From: Paracidovorax anthurii
GTDB lineage: Bacteria; Pseudomonadota; Gammaproteobacteria; Burkholderiales; Burkholderiaceae_C
Assembly (NCBI RefSeq): GCF_003269065.1
Contig: NZ_QLTA01000006.1
Location: 1 to 64,000, forward strand
DNA length: 64,000 bases
Reading direction: 5' to 3'
In this document: positions 1 to 7,813 of the stretch, piece by piece
Position numbering within the stretch: position 1 is the stretch's first letter
Layout: every line of letters begins with the position of its first letter
Translations under genes and position numbers: made by a program
Notes under the pieces: model-generated
Database searches by the model: none
What the model was told of the DNA's origin: nothing
Seen by the model: the letters and a program-made list of their open reading frames with translations, nothing else

Positions 1-54
1 GGAAGGCGTGCAAGCGCTTAAGCTAACCAGTACTAATTGCTCGTGCGGCTTGAC
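1..54 (+). rRNA. 23S ribosomal RNA, 3' end only
   Basis: The first ~54 bases match the conserved 3' tail of bacterial 23S rRNA, including the ACTAATTGCTCGTG stretch and the terminal GCTTGACC. The gene enters from the left edge. A 5S gene follows about 110 bases later on the same strand, the usual rrn order. The exact 3' end is accurate to a few bases. Confidence 0.93.
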
Positions 55-167
55 CCTATAACTTTGACATACCGTCAAGGTCTGTTGTGCCAGGCGCAAT
101 CAAATACACAACTGATTCACTCTATGAATTCGTCATGCTGACCAAAACTCAGCAAGACACCCCGTTA

Positions 168-282
168 TGCCTGATGACCATAGCAAGTTGGCCCCACTCC
201 TTCCCATCCCGAACAGGACAGTGAAACGACTTCGCGCCGATGATAGTGCGGATTCCCGTGTGAAAGTAGGTCATCGTCAGGC
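168..282 (+). rRNA. 5S ribosomal RNA
   Basis: About 115 bases with the 5S architecture. The 5' TGCCTGATGACC pairs with the 3' GGTCATCGTCAGGC, and the conserved CCCATCCCGAAC loop sits in the middle. It lies downstream of 23S in an rrn operon and is followed by a strong intrinsic terminator. The 110-bp spacer between 23S and 5S holds no tRNA. Confidence 0.95.
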
Positions 283-297
283 TCTTACAGCCCAAAC

Positions 298-337
298 CGC
301 CCTCAGATCTCTCATGATCTGAGGGCGTTTTGCTTTT
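298..337 (+). terminator. Intrinsic terminator of the rrn operon
   Basis: A 12-bp perfect stem (CGCCCTCAGATC / GATCTGAGGGCG) with a 6-base loop is followed by TTTTGCTTTT. It lies 16 bases after 5S, so it should end rrn transcription. Confidence 0.9.
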
Positions 338-357
338 AGCGCAACCACGCTCACTAA

Positions 358-1595
358 GAGGGTGTAGACGAAATCAACTGGCCTGAACATTGCGAGTCAT
401 CTGCCCTTGATGCAGGAGATAGCAATGACGGAGCATGGTTGCGGTGACGGTGAGAAGGCGGTCAGCCGAGGCGGCAGACCCATGGCGCTGACGCCGCAGC
501 ACATCTGCCTGCTGCGCGAGATCATTGCCCGGATGCCGCATGCGACGCTCGACGAACTCGCCGCCGAGCTCGGTCACCTCGGTGAGGTCCGCGTCTGCAC
601 TGCGACCATCCGCAGGACGCTGCGTGCGCAGGGCATCGTGCGCTCGATGCCAGCGCGGCAGGCCCGAGGCGAGCCGGTCGAGCCAGAGACACCGGTCGCT
701 GTGGCCAAGCGCTACGGCTACACCGCAGCGCACCGGCGTGATGCTGGCCAGTACAGCACAGATCTGACCGATGCCGAATGGAGCCTGGTCGCCGACCTCT
801 TCGAGCGTCCCGAGGGCAGCCGCGGTGCGCCGGCACGCTACAAGCGTCGGCACCTGGTCGACGCCTGCTGCTATGTGCTGCGGACGGGTTGCGCCTGGCG
901 GCTCCTGCCTTCGAGCTTCGCGCCGTGGCAGGCGATCTACAAGGCCTTCGTGCGCTGGGTCGAGGTCGATGCCTTCGAGCAGATGCAGGATCGGCTGCGC
1001 CAGCAGTGGCGGGCCCGCATGGGTCGCGGAGCCGAACCGAGCGCGGCCGTCATCGACGCGCAGTCCAACCGCGCATCGCCGCAAGGTGACGAATGCGGCT
1101 ACGACGCCGGCAAAAAGGTCAAAGGCAGGAAGCGCCACATCGTGGTGGACACGCTCGGGCTACTACTGGCCGTCACGGTGACCGCTGCCAGCGTGCAGGA
1201 CCGCGATGGCGCTGCTGAGGTCGTGGCACAGGCGTGCCGCAAGGCTCCTTCCATCGAACGGCTCTACACCGATGGTGCTTACGGTGGTCAATGCGCTCGG
1301 GCAATCGAGCAGACCCATGGCATCCGGGCCGAGGTCGTGCGCCGGCCCGGCAATCGCTCGACCGGCATCCTGCGCGATCCGCAGCAGTCACTCTGGCAGG
1401 AGCCCATCCGAGGCTTTGTCGTCTTGCCAAAACGCTGGGTCGTCGAGCGAACCCATGCCTGGAATGAGCGCTGGCGCCGCATGGCCATGCACCACGATCG
1501 CAAGACCTCGATCTCCACTGCTTGGGTATGGCTCGCCGAGGCGCGTATCCTGCTCAGCAGGCTCGCCCTTCGTAGTTGATTTTGTCTACACCCTC
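358..1595 (+). mobile_element. IS5-family insertion sequence, apparently intact (about 1238 bp)
   Basis: The element is bounded by 22-bp terminal inverted repeats starting GAGGGTGTAGAC (358-379 and 1574-1595) that match at 21 of 22 positions. It is flanked on both sides by TAA (355-357 and 1596-1598), consistent with a 3-bp TNA target duplication of the kind made by the IS1031-type part of the IS5 family. One long transposase gene fills the interior, and its stop codon lies inside the right repeat. It inserted about 20 bp after the rrn terminator. The clean duplication and open frame suggest a recent, possibly active copy. Confidence 0.92.
425..1579 (+). CDS. IS5-family DDE transposase with extra N-terminal HTH region
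   Basis: The protein has 384 residues from the ATG at 425, chosen because AGGAG lies 6 bases upstream; an in-frame TTG/ATG at 407/410 would add five or six residues. The classical IS5 transposase begins around residue 115 (TDLTDAEW). The DDE residues are visible as VIDAQS, YTDGAYG and WVVERTHAW. The first ~110 residues (LTPQHICLL...LDELAAELG...) read like a winged-helix/HTH domain as found in IS630-type transposases, and most IS5 proteins lack it. The role is cut-and-paste movement of the element. The frame is uninterrupted, so it is probably functional. Confidence 0.9.
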   Translation: MTEHGCGDGEKAVSRGGRPMALTPQHICLLREIIARMPHATLDELAAELGHLGEVRVCTATIRRTLRAQGIVRSMPARQARGEPVEPETPVAVAKRYGYTAAHRRDAGQYSTDLTDAEWSLVADLFERPEGSRGAPARYKRRHLVDACCYVLRTGCAWRLLPSSFAPWQAIYKAFVRWVEVDAFEQMQDRLRQQWRARMGRGAEPSAAVIDAQSNRASPQGDECGYDAGKKVKGRKRHIVVDTLGLLLAVTVTAASVQDRDGAAEVVAQACRKAPSIERLYTDGAYGGQCARAIEQTHGIRAEVVRRPGNRSTGILRDPQQSLWQEPIRGFVVLPKRWVVERTHAWNERWRRMAMHHDRKTSISTAWVWLAEARILLSRLALRS

Positions 1596-1777
1596 TAAAC
1601 CATCTTCTCGCAATACGGCAGACTGATCACTTGTCTGCCACGCAGACCCTATCGCACCAGAAGCTCTGTAAGCGCGCAATGAACCACATCCTTGCTCGTG
1701 ATGTTGGAACTGATGCGCGCAGGGTGACCTATGCTGCGTCGAGCGCTGATGTTGCCCCCCGTATTCCCGGCCTCGTC

Positions 1778-2654
1778 CTATTCGCAATAAAGCGCCCAGT
1801 CAGCCCCTGCGGCCTGCTGCCGCCTGAACTCCCGAGGCGAACGCATTTTCAACGCCGAGTGCGGATGCACCTCGTTGAAGTGCTCGAAGGCCGTTGGCAG
1901 CTGCGCCAGCACTGTCCGAGCGTCACGCAGGTCCATGCGAGCCACGTAGTTGCGCTTGAAGGTGGGCGCGCGTTGCTCTCGGCCAGCCATTGCTCTGCGG
2001 GCTGCAAACGGGCGTGTTGATGGGCTTCGGACCCAGCGAGCGTGCCAGTGCCCGCGTGTCGGCAGCGATGTAGGCCCCGCCGTTGTCGCTCAGGAACTCC
2101 GACACATGGGCCGCCGGGACTGCTTCGACCAAGCCGAAGCAGCGCTCGACGGCTTCGATGAGCATCTCGCGCACCGGCTCGCCCGGCAGCCCTCTGCCCT
2201 CCCAAGCCCGCTAGGCCATCACCTCGCGGTCGCAACAATCCTTGGTGAAGGTGGCCGTCACTGTCTGGCCCGAGTCGCACTTGATTTCCAAACCATCGGA
2301 GCACCAGCGCAGGTCGCTGCGCGAGACCGCCACCCGGCCCGCATGCGTGCGTGCGGACTGGCGCCGGCGCGGCGCCTTGGGCCAGCAGCAGGCCGGCTCC
2401 AGCCATGACGCGATAGACGCGTTTGGCATTGACCCTGGAGGCACCAAGTGCCGTGCGCTGGCGGTCGACCAGGGCACAGGCATGTCGGTAGCCATCGCTG
2501 GGCAGTTCCGCAATCTCCTGGCGCAGTTCGGCGAGCAGCCCGGCATCGTCGCTGGGTGTGCGATGGCTGCGGCCATCGGTCCAGTCTTCACCGCGCTCAA
2601 GCAGGTCACGTACATGGGAGCGCGCCAGCCCCGTCGTCCGGCAGACCGTTTTCA
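1778..2654 (-). pseudogene. Decayed IS3-family (IS2-like) transposase orfB
   Basis: Reverse-strand fragments in different frames together read as an IS2-type orfB. The N-terminal part starts MKTVCRTTGLARS near 2654 and continues through a YRHACALVDRQRT / VNAKRVYRVMAGAG helix region. The integrase core includes FLSDNGGAYIA and NTPVCSPQSNGW, and the C-terminus carries FNEVHPHSALKMRSPREFRRQ and ends ALYCE at 1778. At least three frameshifts separate the pieces, so no functional enzyme is made. Limits are approximate. No orfA is recognisable upstream. Confidence 0.8.
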
Positions 2655-2744
2655 TTGGTCGTCCCCTCCCCGGACAGCAAGGGCGAGCGCACAATCCACT
2701 TTCTAAAGATAAGCGACAGGACGGGGCCGGCGATTCAAGGGACT

Positions 2745-2957
2745 GATCTCGGTCGAGAGCTGCAACACCTTCAAACGCGACTACGTGGTGCGGATGGATG
2801 GATCGTACTGGCACAACGGCTGGCGGTCTTCGAGCGCTTCAACGAGGCACATCCGCACTCGTCGCTGAAAATGCGCTCGCCTCAGGAGTTCAGGCAGCAG
2901 CAGGCCGCACAGGTGCACCAGGAGCCAACGACGAACCAAGCGCTTTATTGCGATAGG
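2745..2957 (+). pseudogene. Second IS3-family transposase remnant (C-terminal end only)
   Basis: The plus strand repeats the tail of the transposase found on the other strand at 1778-2654. NTFKRDYVVRMD is followed, in a shifted frame, by FERFNEAHPHSSLKMRSPQEFRQQQ and ALYC. The terminal GCGCTTTATTGCGA-type sequence is the mirror of 1778-1794. Only the last ~70 codons remain. The two remnants point away from each other, so two insertion events or an inversion have been partly deleted. No gene is seen in 2958-3057. Confidence 0.75.
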
Positions 2958-3057
2958 ACCGAGCCAAGAATACACAGGCAACATCAGGCCAGGCCCGGGG
3001 GAGTGCTCAGGTCACAGGGGCTACACTCTAACGCTGCGGAAGGTTAATGAACTGAAC

Positions 3058-4044
3058 ATGCTCTTGCTTCGTCGTTTTCGATCTTGGATGTTGATTCTTG
3101 CGGTCTTGTCCATGGGGTATGTCGATGTCATGGCGGCGTCTACTCCTGTATTCGTCCTGAACTCGCTGGAGGCGGACATCAGCGTGATTGACCCCACTAC
3201 GTGGACAGAAACCACACGCATTCCGACAGGCAAAGAGCCGCACCATATGTATCTCACGCCCGATGAGAAATCCTTGGTAGTAGCAAACGCATTGGCCGAT
3301 ACGTTGACGTTTATTGATCCCAAGACCGCGCAGGTCCAGCGGACGGTGCGTGACATCGTGGATCCTTACCATCTCCGTTTCACACCGGACATGAAGTGGC
3401 TGATCACGGCCGCGAATCGCTTGAATCATGTCGACTTCTACCGCTGGGATGGCAAAGATCTGACGCTGGTCCAGAGGGTTGCCACGGGGCGCACACCAAG
3501 CCATCTCTGGGTCGACAGTCGAAGCCATACGGTTTATTCGACCATGCAAGACAGTGATGAGCTGGTGGCGATCGACATCGCCACGCAGAAGATCAAATGG
3601 CGAACCAAGACGGGCCCCATGCCTGCAGACATTTATGGAAGCCCGGATGACAAATTCCTTTTTATCGGATTGACGGGGAGTGACAGCGTCGAAGTCTTCG
3701 ATGTCTCTGGGGCAGAGCCACGCAGCGTGCAGCGTATCAAGACCGGCAACGGCGCCCATGCATTTCGCGGGGCCGGCGATCGCCGTCACATCTATGTGAG
3801 TAACCGGGTGGCCAACACGATCAGCAAGATCGACATGATGGCGCAGAAGGTGGTGGACGTGTATCCAGCCCCGGGTGGCCCCGATTGCATGGATGTCTCC
3901 GCGGATGGTCGTTGGATTTACGTCTCTGCGCGTTGGGCCCGGAAGATGCTCGTGATTGACACGGTCGAGCGCAAGGTCGTGCAGAAAGTCAATGTGGGTA
4001 AGTCTCCACACGGCGTGTGGACTCTGCAGCATGCGCCACGCTGA
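3058..4044 (+). CDS. Secreted YVTN-type beta-propeller protein
   Basis: The product has 328 residues. It starts with a charged N-terminus and a hydrophobic signal segment (about residues 9-27, ending VMAAS), then has repeating blades of the YVTN/YncE style: VFVLNSLEADISVID, LVVANALADTLTFID, IYVSNRVANTISKID, IYVSARWARKMLVID. About six or seven blades are countable. Such proteins are periplasmic or surface beta-propellers whose ligands are mostly unknown; I assign no reaction. The downstream deacetylase gene overlaps by 14 bases, so they are co-transcribed. The region is visibly less GC-rich than the flanking core genes. No strong Shine-Dalgarno is seen. Confidence 0.85.
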   Translation: MLLLRRFRSWMLILAVLSMGYVDVMAASTPVFVLNSLEADISVIDPTTWTETTRIPTGKEPHHMYLTPDEKSLVVANALADTLTFIDPKTAQVQRTVRDIVDPYHLRFTPDMKWLITAANRLNHVDFYRWDGKDLTLVQRVATGRTPSHLWVDSRSHTVYSTMQDSDELVAIDIATQKIKWRTKTGPMPADIYGSPDDKFLFIGLTGSDSVEVFDVSGAEPRSVQRIKTGNGAHAFRGAGDRRHIYVSNRVANTISKIDMMAQKVVDVYPAPGGPDCMDVSADGRWIYVSARWARKMLVIDTVERKVVQKVNVGKSPHGVWTLQHAPR

Positions 4045-4885
4045 TTTGGATGTGAAGGCGGGCGGTGGCGGCGCCATCCCTTGGCGCCGACTGCGTTTTC
4101 TCGCGGTTCTTGCATCCGCGGTTTTTGCGGTATCGGCAGGGGCTGCCGATCAAGACCGCTGCGAGAAGCCTGTGTACCTGACGCTCGACACCGGCCACAT
4201 GGGGGTTGCACCGCTGATCGCGGATGTGCTGCGCCGACAGCAGGTTCGGGTGACTTTCTTTGCCGCGAACGAAAAGACGAAGGAAGGCGACGGCAGTCTG
4301 GGCAATCACTGGGCTGCGTGGTGGCGAGCCCGCGCTGCCGAGGGCCACGCATTTGCGTCGCATACCTACGACCACATGTACTGGCGCGCTGATCTCGGGC
4401 AGGGGGCGGAAATCCGATTCCGAGTGCGACCCACTGCGGGGCCCAGGTCGGGGGAGGAGTTTTCTGTCCGTCCTGCAGAGTATTGCGAGGAAATCGCGCG
4501 CGCGAACGCGCGTCTGAAAGAACTGACGGGACAGCCGCCGCTGCCGCTTTTCCGGGCGCCTGGTGGCAAGACTTCACCCCGGCTGCTGGCAACCGCGAAG
4601 GCGTGTGGCTATGAGCACGTGGGCTGGTCTCCCGCAGGCTTCCTGGGCGATGAATTGCCCAGCGAGCGCTACAGCAACGCCGCCTTGCTTCAGCAAGCCC
4701 TGGCGAAGATCCAGTCTGGCGACATTCTTCTTGCGCACTTGGGGATCTGGTCCAGGAAGGATCCGTGGGCGCCTGCAGTCCTCGAGCCTTTGATCGAGGG
4801 GTTGAAGCAGAAAGGATTCTGTTTCAGGACCTTGAGGGACCATCCCGACTACCGTCAATGGATTTCCGCCCATCCCAACCGCTGA
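4031..4885 (+). CDS. Polysaccharide deacetylase family (NodB-like) protein, secreted
   Basis: The product has 284 residues from the ATG at 4031, chosen because a signal peptide follows directly (hydrophobic stretch about residues 20-38, ending AGAADQ). NodB carbohydrate-esterase motifs are visible in order: TLDTGHMG (motif 1, with Thr where many members have Asp), SHTYDH (zinc-binding H-x3-H type), FRAPGGKT (motif 3) and DILLAHLG (C-terminal His motif). The likely reaction is metal-dependent removal of acetyl groups from a glycan in the periplasm. It overlaps the YVTN gene by 14 bases and precedes a membrane fatty-acid hydroxylase, which suggests envelope modification. The substrate is unknown, and the Thr in motif 1 may alter catalysis. 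Confidence 0.85.
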   Translation: MRHADLDVKAGGGGAIPWRRLRFLAVLASAVFAVSAGAADQDRCEKPVYLTLDTGHMGVAPLIADVLRRQQVRVTFFAANEKTKEGDGSLGNHWAAWWRARAAEGHAFASHTYDHMYWRADLGQGAEIRFRVRPTAGPRSGEEFSVRPAEYCEEIARANARLKELTGQPPLPLFRAPGGKTSPRLLATAKACGYEHVGWSPAGFLGDELPSERYSNAALLQQALAKIQSGDILLAHLGIWSRKDPWAPAVLEPLIEGLKQKGFCFRTLRDHPDYRQWISAHPNR

Positions 4886-4925
4886 TGCGGAACCAGGACG
4901 GTTCCCGAGGATCGGATCGATAGCC

Positions 4926-5912
4926 ATGGATTGGTTCACACAGCTTTTCGATACTGCGCAACAGTGGCTTTTTGAAGCCGCCATTCAGCCTTTGATGTTT
5001 TCCATGGGCATGGCCAATCTGCTGGAAGATGGCTATGCCGCCACAGGCTGGTTGCTGGTGGGGCTCCTGCAACTGGCCGTGATGGTTTGCGTGATTGCGC
5101 CGCTGCAGGTCTGGCGGCCCGTGGAGCGGGTGACCGATCGGCCGGCCATCCGCACGGATATTCTCTATACGTTGATCCATCGATTGGGGCTGTTCCGTCT
5201 GGCCCTTTTCTTTTCCGTGGATCCGCTGTGGGATGCATTTTTCGGGGCTTTGCGCCTTGAGGGATTCAGCACCTTCCATCTCGATGCTGTCTGGCCCGGC
5301 GTGACGGATATCCCCTGGGTAAGTCTGCTGCTTTACCTGCTTGTCTTCGACTTCCTGAACTACTGGATTCACCGGGGGCAGCACCAGTTCGAGTGGTGGT
5401 GGAAGTTGCACTCGCTTCATCATTCCCAGCGCCAGATGACGATGTGGAGCGACAACCGCAATCACCTGTTGGACGATGTGCTGACCGATGCAATCGTGGT
5501 GGTGGTGGCCCAATTGATCGGTGTCGCTCCTGGCCAGTTCGTCGCCATCGTGGCATTGACCCAGTTGAGTGAGAACCTCCACCATGCCAATCTGCGAGTG
5601 TGGTTCGGGCGTTGGGGCGAGCGACTGTGGGTGAGTCCGCGCTTTCACCGCCGCCACCATGCCGTGGGCATCGGACATGAAAGCCCGTCGCACTCGCGCG
5701 CATCGGGCCCGGTCCTGGGGGGGAACAATTTCGGTGTATTGCTGCCTTGGTGGGACATGCTGTTCAAGACGGCCAATTTCGAATTGCGCTATGACCCTAC
5801 GGGTATCCGGGACCAGGTGGAGCCCGGTCCCGATGGACGGACCCGGGACTATGGGACAGGCTTTTGGCACCAGCAGTGGCGCGGCCTGCTGCGCTTGATG
5901 GGCAGGGCCTGA
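4926..5912 (+). CDS. Sterol desaturase / fatty acid hydroxylase family membrane protein
   Basis: The 328-residue protein has several transmembrane segments (about residues 40-65, 75-95, 125-150 and 185-205). It carries the histidine clusters of the fatty-acid-hydroxylase superfamily: HRGQH, HSLHHS, LHHANLRVWFGR and FHRRHHA. These bind a diiron centre that hydroxylates or desaturates lipid substrates in the membrane. It lies 40 bases after the deacetylase gene and is probably in the same transcript. The substrate cannot be read from sequence; hopanoid, sphingolipid-like and ornithine-lipid acyl chains are all possible. Confidence 0.85.
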   Translation: MDWFTQLFDTAQQWLFEAAIQPLMFSMGMANLLEDGYAATGWLLVGLLQLAVMVCVIAPLQVWRPVERVTDRPAIRTDILYTLIHRLGLFRLALFFSVDPLWDAFFGALRLEGFSTFHLDAVWPGVTDIPWVSLLLYLLVFDFLNYWIHRGQHQFEWWWKLHSLHHSQRQMTMWSDNRNHLLDDVLTDAIVVVVAQLIGVAPGQFVAIVALTQLSENLHHANLRVWFGRWGERLWVSPRFHRRHHAVGIGHESPSHSRASGPVLGGNNFGVLLPWWDMLFKTANFELRYDPTGIRDQVEPGPDGRTRDYGTGFWHQQWRGLLRLMGRA

Positions 5913-5947
5913 AGGGCCTGTCATCCACTGGCGCTATGCTTGCGGCC

Positions 5948-6832
5948 ATGGGTCTGCTCATCGATTCATTCTGGCGCGCCGCCGCGTACTGCCTCTATCC
6001 CCGCGTCATTGTTCTGTCGCTGCTGCCGTTGGTGTCCATCGCGCTGTTGACGGGGCTCGGGTGGCATTTCCTGTGGGATGGATCGGTGGCTGCGGTTCAG
6101 GCCGCTCTGGAGTCCACCGAGTGGCTGTCGTTCGTCTGGGGCTGGTTCCAGGGGCTGGGTCTGGGCGAGGTGCCTGCCGTATTGGCGCCGCTGGTGGTCG
6201 TGGCTCTGGCCACGCCCGTCATCGTCGTGATCTCGGTGCTGGCCGTGGCGATGTTGATGGCCCCGGCGCTGGCATCGCTCGTGGCGCAGCACCGCTTTCC
6301 TGCGCTGGAGCGAAAGCACGGAGGCTCATGGGTCACCAGCCTGCTGTGGTCGCTGGGCTCGACGGTCGCTGCGCTCGTGGCCCTGGTCCTGTCCGTGCCC
6401 CTGTGGTTCATTCCCCCGCTGGTGCTCGTGCTGCCGCCCTTGATCTGGGGTTGGCTCACCTATCGCGTGATGGCCTTCGATGCCTTGGCGGAACATGCCA
6501 GCAAGGCAGAGCGCGAGGTGTTGATGCGCCAGAACAGGATGTCGCTGCTGGGCATCGGCATCGTCACGGGCTATCTGGGCGCGGCGCCCGGAATCGTCTG
6601 GGCATCGGGCGTCGTATTCGCCGCGGCGTTCGTGGTGCTGATTCCGCTGGCGGTCTGGATCTATACGCTGGTGTTCGCGTTTTCGTCCCTGTGGTTCGCT
6701 CACTATTGCCTGGCGGCATTGCAGCGGTTGCGAGCGGAGACCCGCCCGGCCGGCACGGTGGGTTCATCGACGGCGCAGCACGTGCCGGGTGCCTCGGCGC
6801 CTTCATCTTCATCCCCTGACGCGACCCCATGA
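5948..6832 (+). CDS. EI24 domain (CysZ-like) integral membrane protein
   Basis: 294 residues from MGLLIDSFWRAAAYC; another in-frame ATG at 5936 would add four residues and cannot be excluded. The N-terminal WRAAAYCLYPRV motif and five or six long hydrophobic helices are typical of the EI24 family, whose CysZ members are sulfate permeases. There is no cysteine-pathway neighbour here, so transport of sulfate is not assumed. The C-terminal ~35 residues are Ala/Ser/Pro-rich. The stop codon overlaps the next start (ATGA at 6829), so the two genes are translationally coupled. Confidence 0.8.
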   Translation: MGLLIDSFWRAAAYCLYPRVIVLSLLPLVSIALLTGLGWHFLWDGSVAAVQAALESTEWLSFVWGWFQGLGLGEVPAVLAPLVVVALATPVIVVISVLAVAMLMAPALASLVAQHRFPALERKHGGSWVTSLLWSLGSTVAALVALVLSVPLWFIPPLVLVLPPLIWGWLTYRVMAFDALAEHASKAEREVLMRQNRMSLLGIGIVTGYLGAAPGIVWASGVVFAAAFVVLIPLAVWIYTLVFAFSSLWFAHYCLAALQRLRAETRPAGTVGSSTAQHVPGASAPSSSSPDATP

Positions 6833-7650
6833 CCACGGTTCCTTCTTTCGGACTCATCATCATTGGCGATGAGATACTTTCAGGCAAACGTGCCGACAAA
6901 CACATGCCGAAGGCCATCGAACTGCTGGCGGCGCGCGGCCTCCAGCTTGCGTACGCGGACTATGTGGGCGATGACCCGGAACGCATTGCCGCGACGCTGC
7001 GGCGAGCCTTCGCTTCGTCGGACATCGTCTTTTCATGCGGGGGCATTGGCGCAACCCCGGACGACCACACCCGGCAATGTGCCGCGAAGGCGCTAGGGGT
7101 GCCGCTGGAACTGCATCCCACTGCGGAGGCGCTGATCCGCGAGCGCATGCAGGACGTGGCGATGGAGCAGGGCGTGGCCTACGAGCCGGACCGGCCGGAC
7201 AATCTGCACCGCCTCAACATGGGGGTGTTTCCGGCGGGCGCACGGATCATTCCCAACCCCTACAACAAGATCCCCGGGTTTGCATGCACCGGGCCCGGCG
7301 GCGGATCGGTGTATTTCGTTCCCGGCTTTCCTGTCATGGCCTGGCCGATGATCGAGTGGTGCCTGGACGAGCACTGCCGGCAATGGTTCAATCGCCGGCC
7401 GCAGCTGGAGCATTCCGTCGTGGTCTACGGGGCGATGGAGGCCGCGCTCACGCCGCTCATGGAGCAGGTCGAGGCCTCCCATCCTGGCGTGCGCGTGTTC
7501 AGCCTGCCGAGCGTGGACCACCCGGTGCATGGCCGCCATATCGAACTGGGCGTCAAGGGCGACTCCGCCCTGGTGCCAGCCGCTTGGAGCGATTTGCAGC
7601 AGGGTTTGCACAATAATGGTGCGAATCTTGGCCCCGAATTGGTGCGATGA
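6829..7650 (+). CDS. CinA-like molybdopterin-binding-domain protein (short form)
   Basis: The 273-residue protein shows the MoaB/Mog-type fold of the CinA N-terminal domain: GLIIIGDEILSGKR near the start, FSCGGIGATPDDHT around residues 68-81, and YFVPGFPVMAWPM around 161-173. Full-length CinA carries an additional C-terminal nicotinamide-nucleotide amidase domain of about 160 residues, absent here, so amidase activity is unlikely. Family members are annotated as competence/damage-inducible, and some hydrolyse ADP-ribose. It is coupled to the EI24 gene by ATGA. Its 3' end contains a strong NtrC-type site that belongs to the glnA control region. Confidence 0.87.
   Translation: MTTVPSFGLIIIGDEILSGKRADKHMPKAIELLAARGLQLAYADYVGDDPERIAATLRRAFASSDIVFSCGGIGATPDDHTRQCAAKALGVPLELHPTAEALIRERMQDVAMEQGVAYEPDRPDNLHRLNMGVFPAGARIIPNPYNKIPGFACTGPGGGSVYFVPGFPVMAWPMIEWCLDEHCRQWFNRRPQLEHSVVVYGAMEAALTPLMEQVEASHPGVRVFSLPSVDHPVHGRHIELGVKGDSALVPAAWSDLQQGLHNNGANLGPELVR
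7607..7623 (+). promoter_or_regulatory. NtrC-binding site (upstream activator of glnA)
   Basis: TGCACAATAATGGTGCG matches the NtrC consensus TGCACYANNNTGGTGCA at 15 of 17 positions. It lies inside the last codons of the CinA-like gene, about 155 bases upstream of the predicted sigma-54 transcription start of glnA, a normal enhancer distance. Two further TTGGTGCG half-sites at 7640-7647 and 7688-7695 may be weaker NtrC sites. Confidence 0.82.
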
Positions 7651-7747
7651 GTTGGATGATTGGCCCGTGGCAGAGAGAAGCCCGCTCTTGGTGCGTTCGG
7701 GCCAGTCGGGTGCGGTGGGCAGGTGCGTGCTCCTCCTTAGTGCATGC

Positions 7748-7762
7748 TGGCACGCAACCTGC
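7748..7762 (+). promoter_or_regulatory. Sigma-54 (RpoN) promoter of glnA
   Basis: CTGGCACGCAACCTGCT contains GG (7749-7750) and GC (7761-7762) separated by exactly 10 bases, with the TGGCACG -24 element intact. The expected start is near 7774, leaving a ~40-base leader before glnA. Together with the NtrC site this predicts strong induction under nitrogen limitation. Confidence 0.85.
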
Positions 7763-7813
7763 TTTTTATTGGTCGTGTTTTTTTCAACAAACGCTTAAAT
7801 CCTGGAGATCCTG

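Noticed and set aside
374-1138. Long reverse-strand open frame opposite the IS5 transposase
   Set aside because: It is the antisense of an intact DDE transposase and shows no family signature; high GC content opens such frames.
1631-2020. Forward open frame overlapping the IS3-type remnant
   Set aside because: It is the antisense of the decayed transposase; the region 1600-1777 itself shows no recognisable gene.
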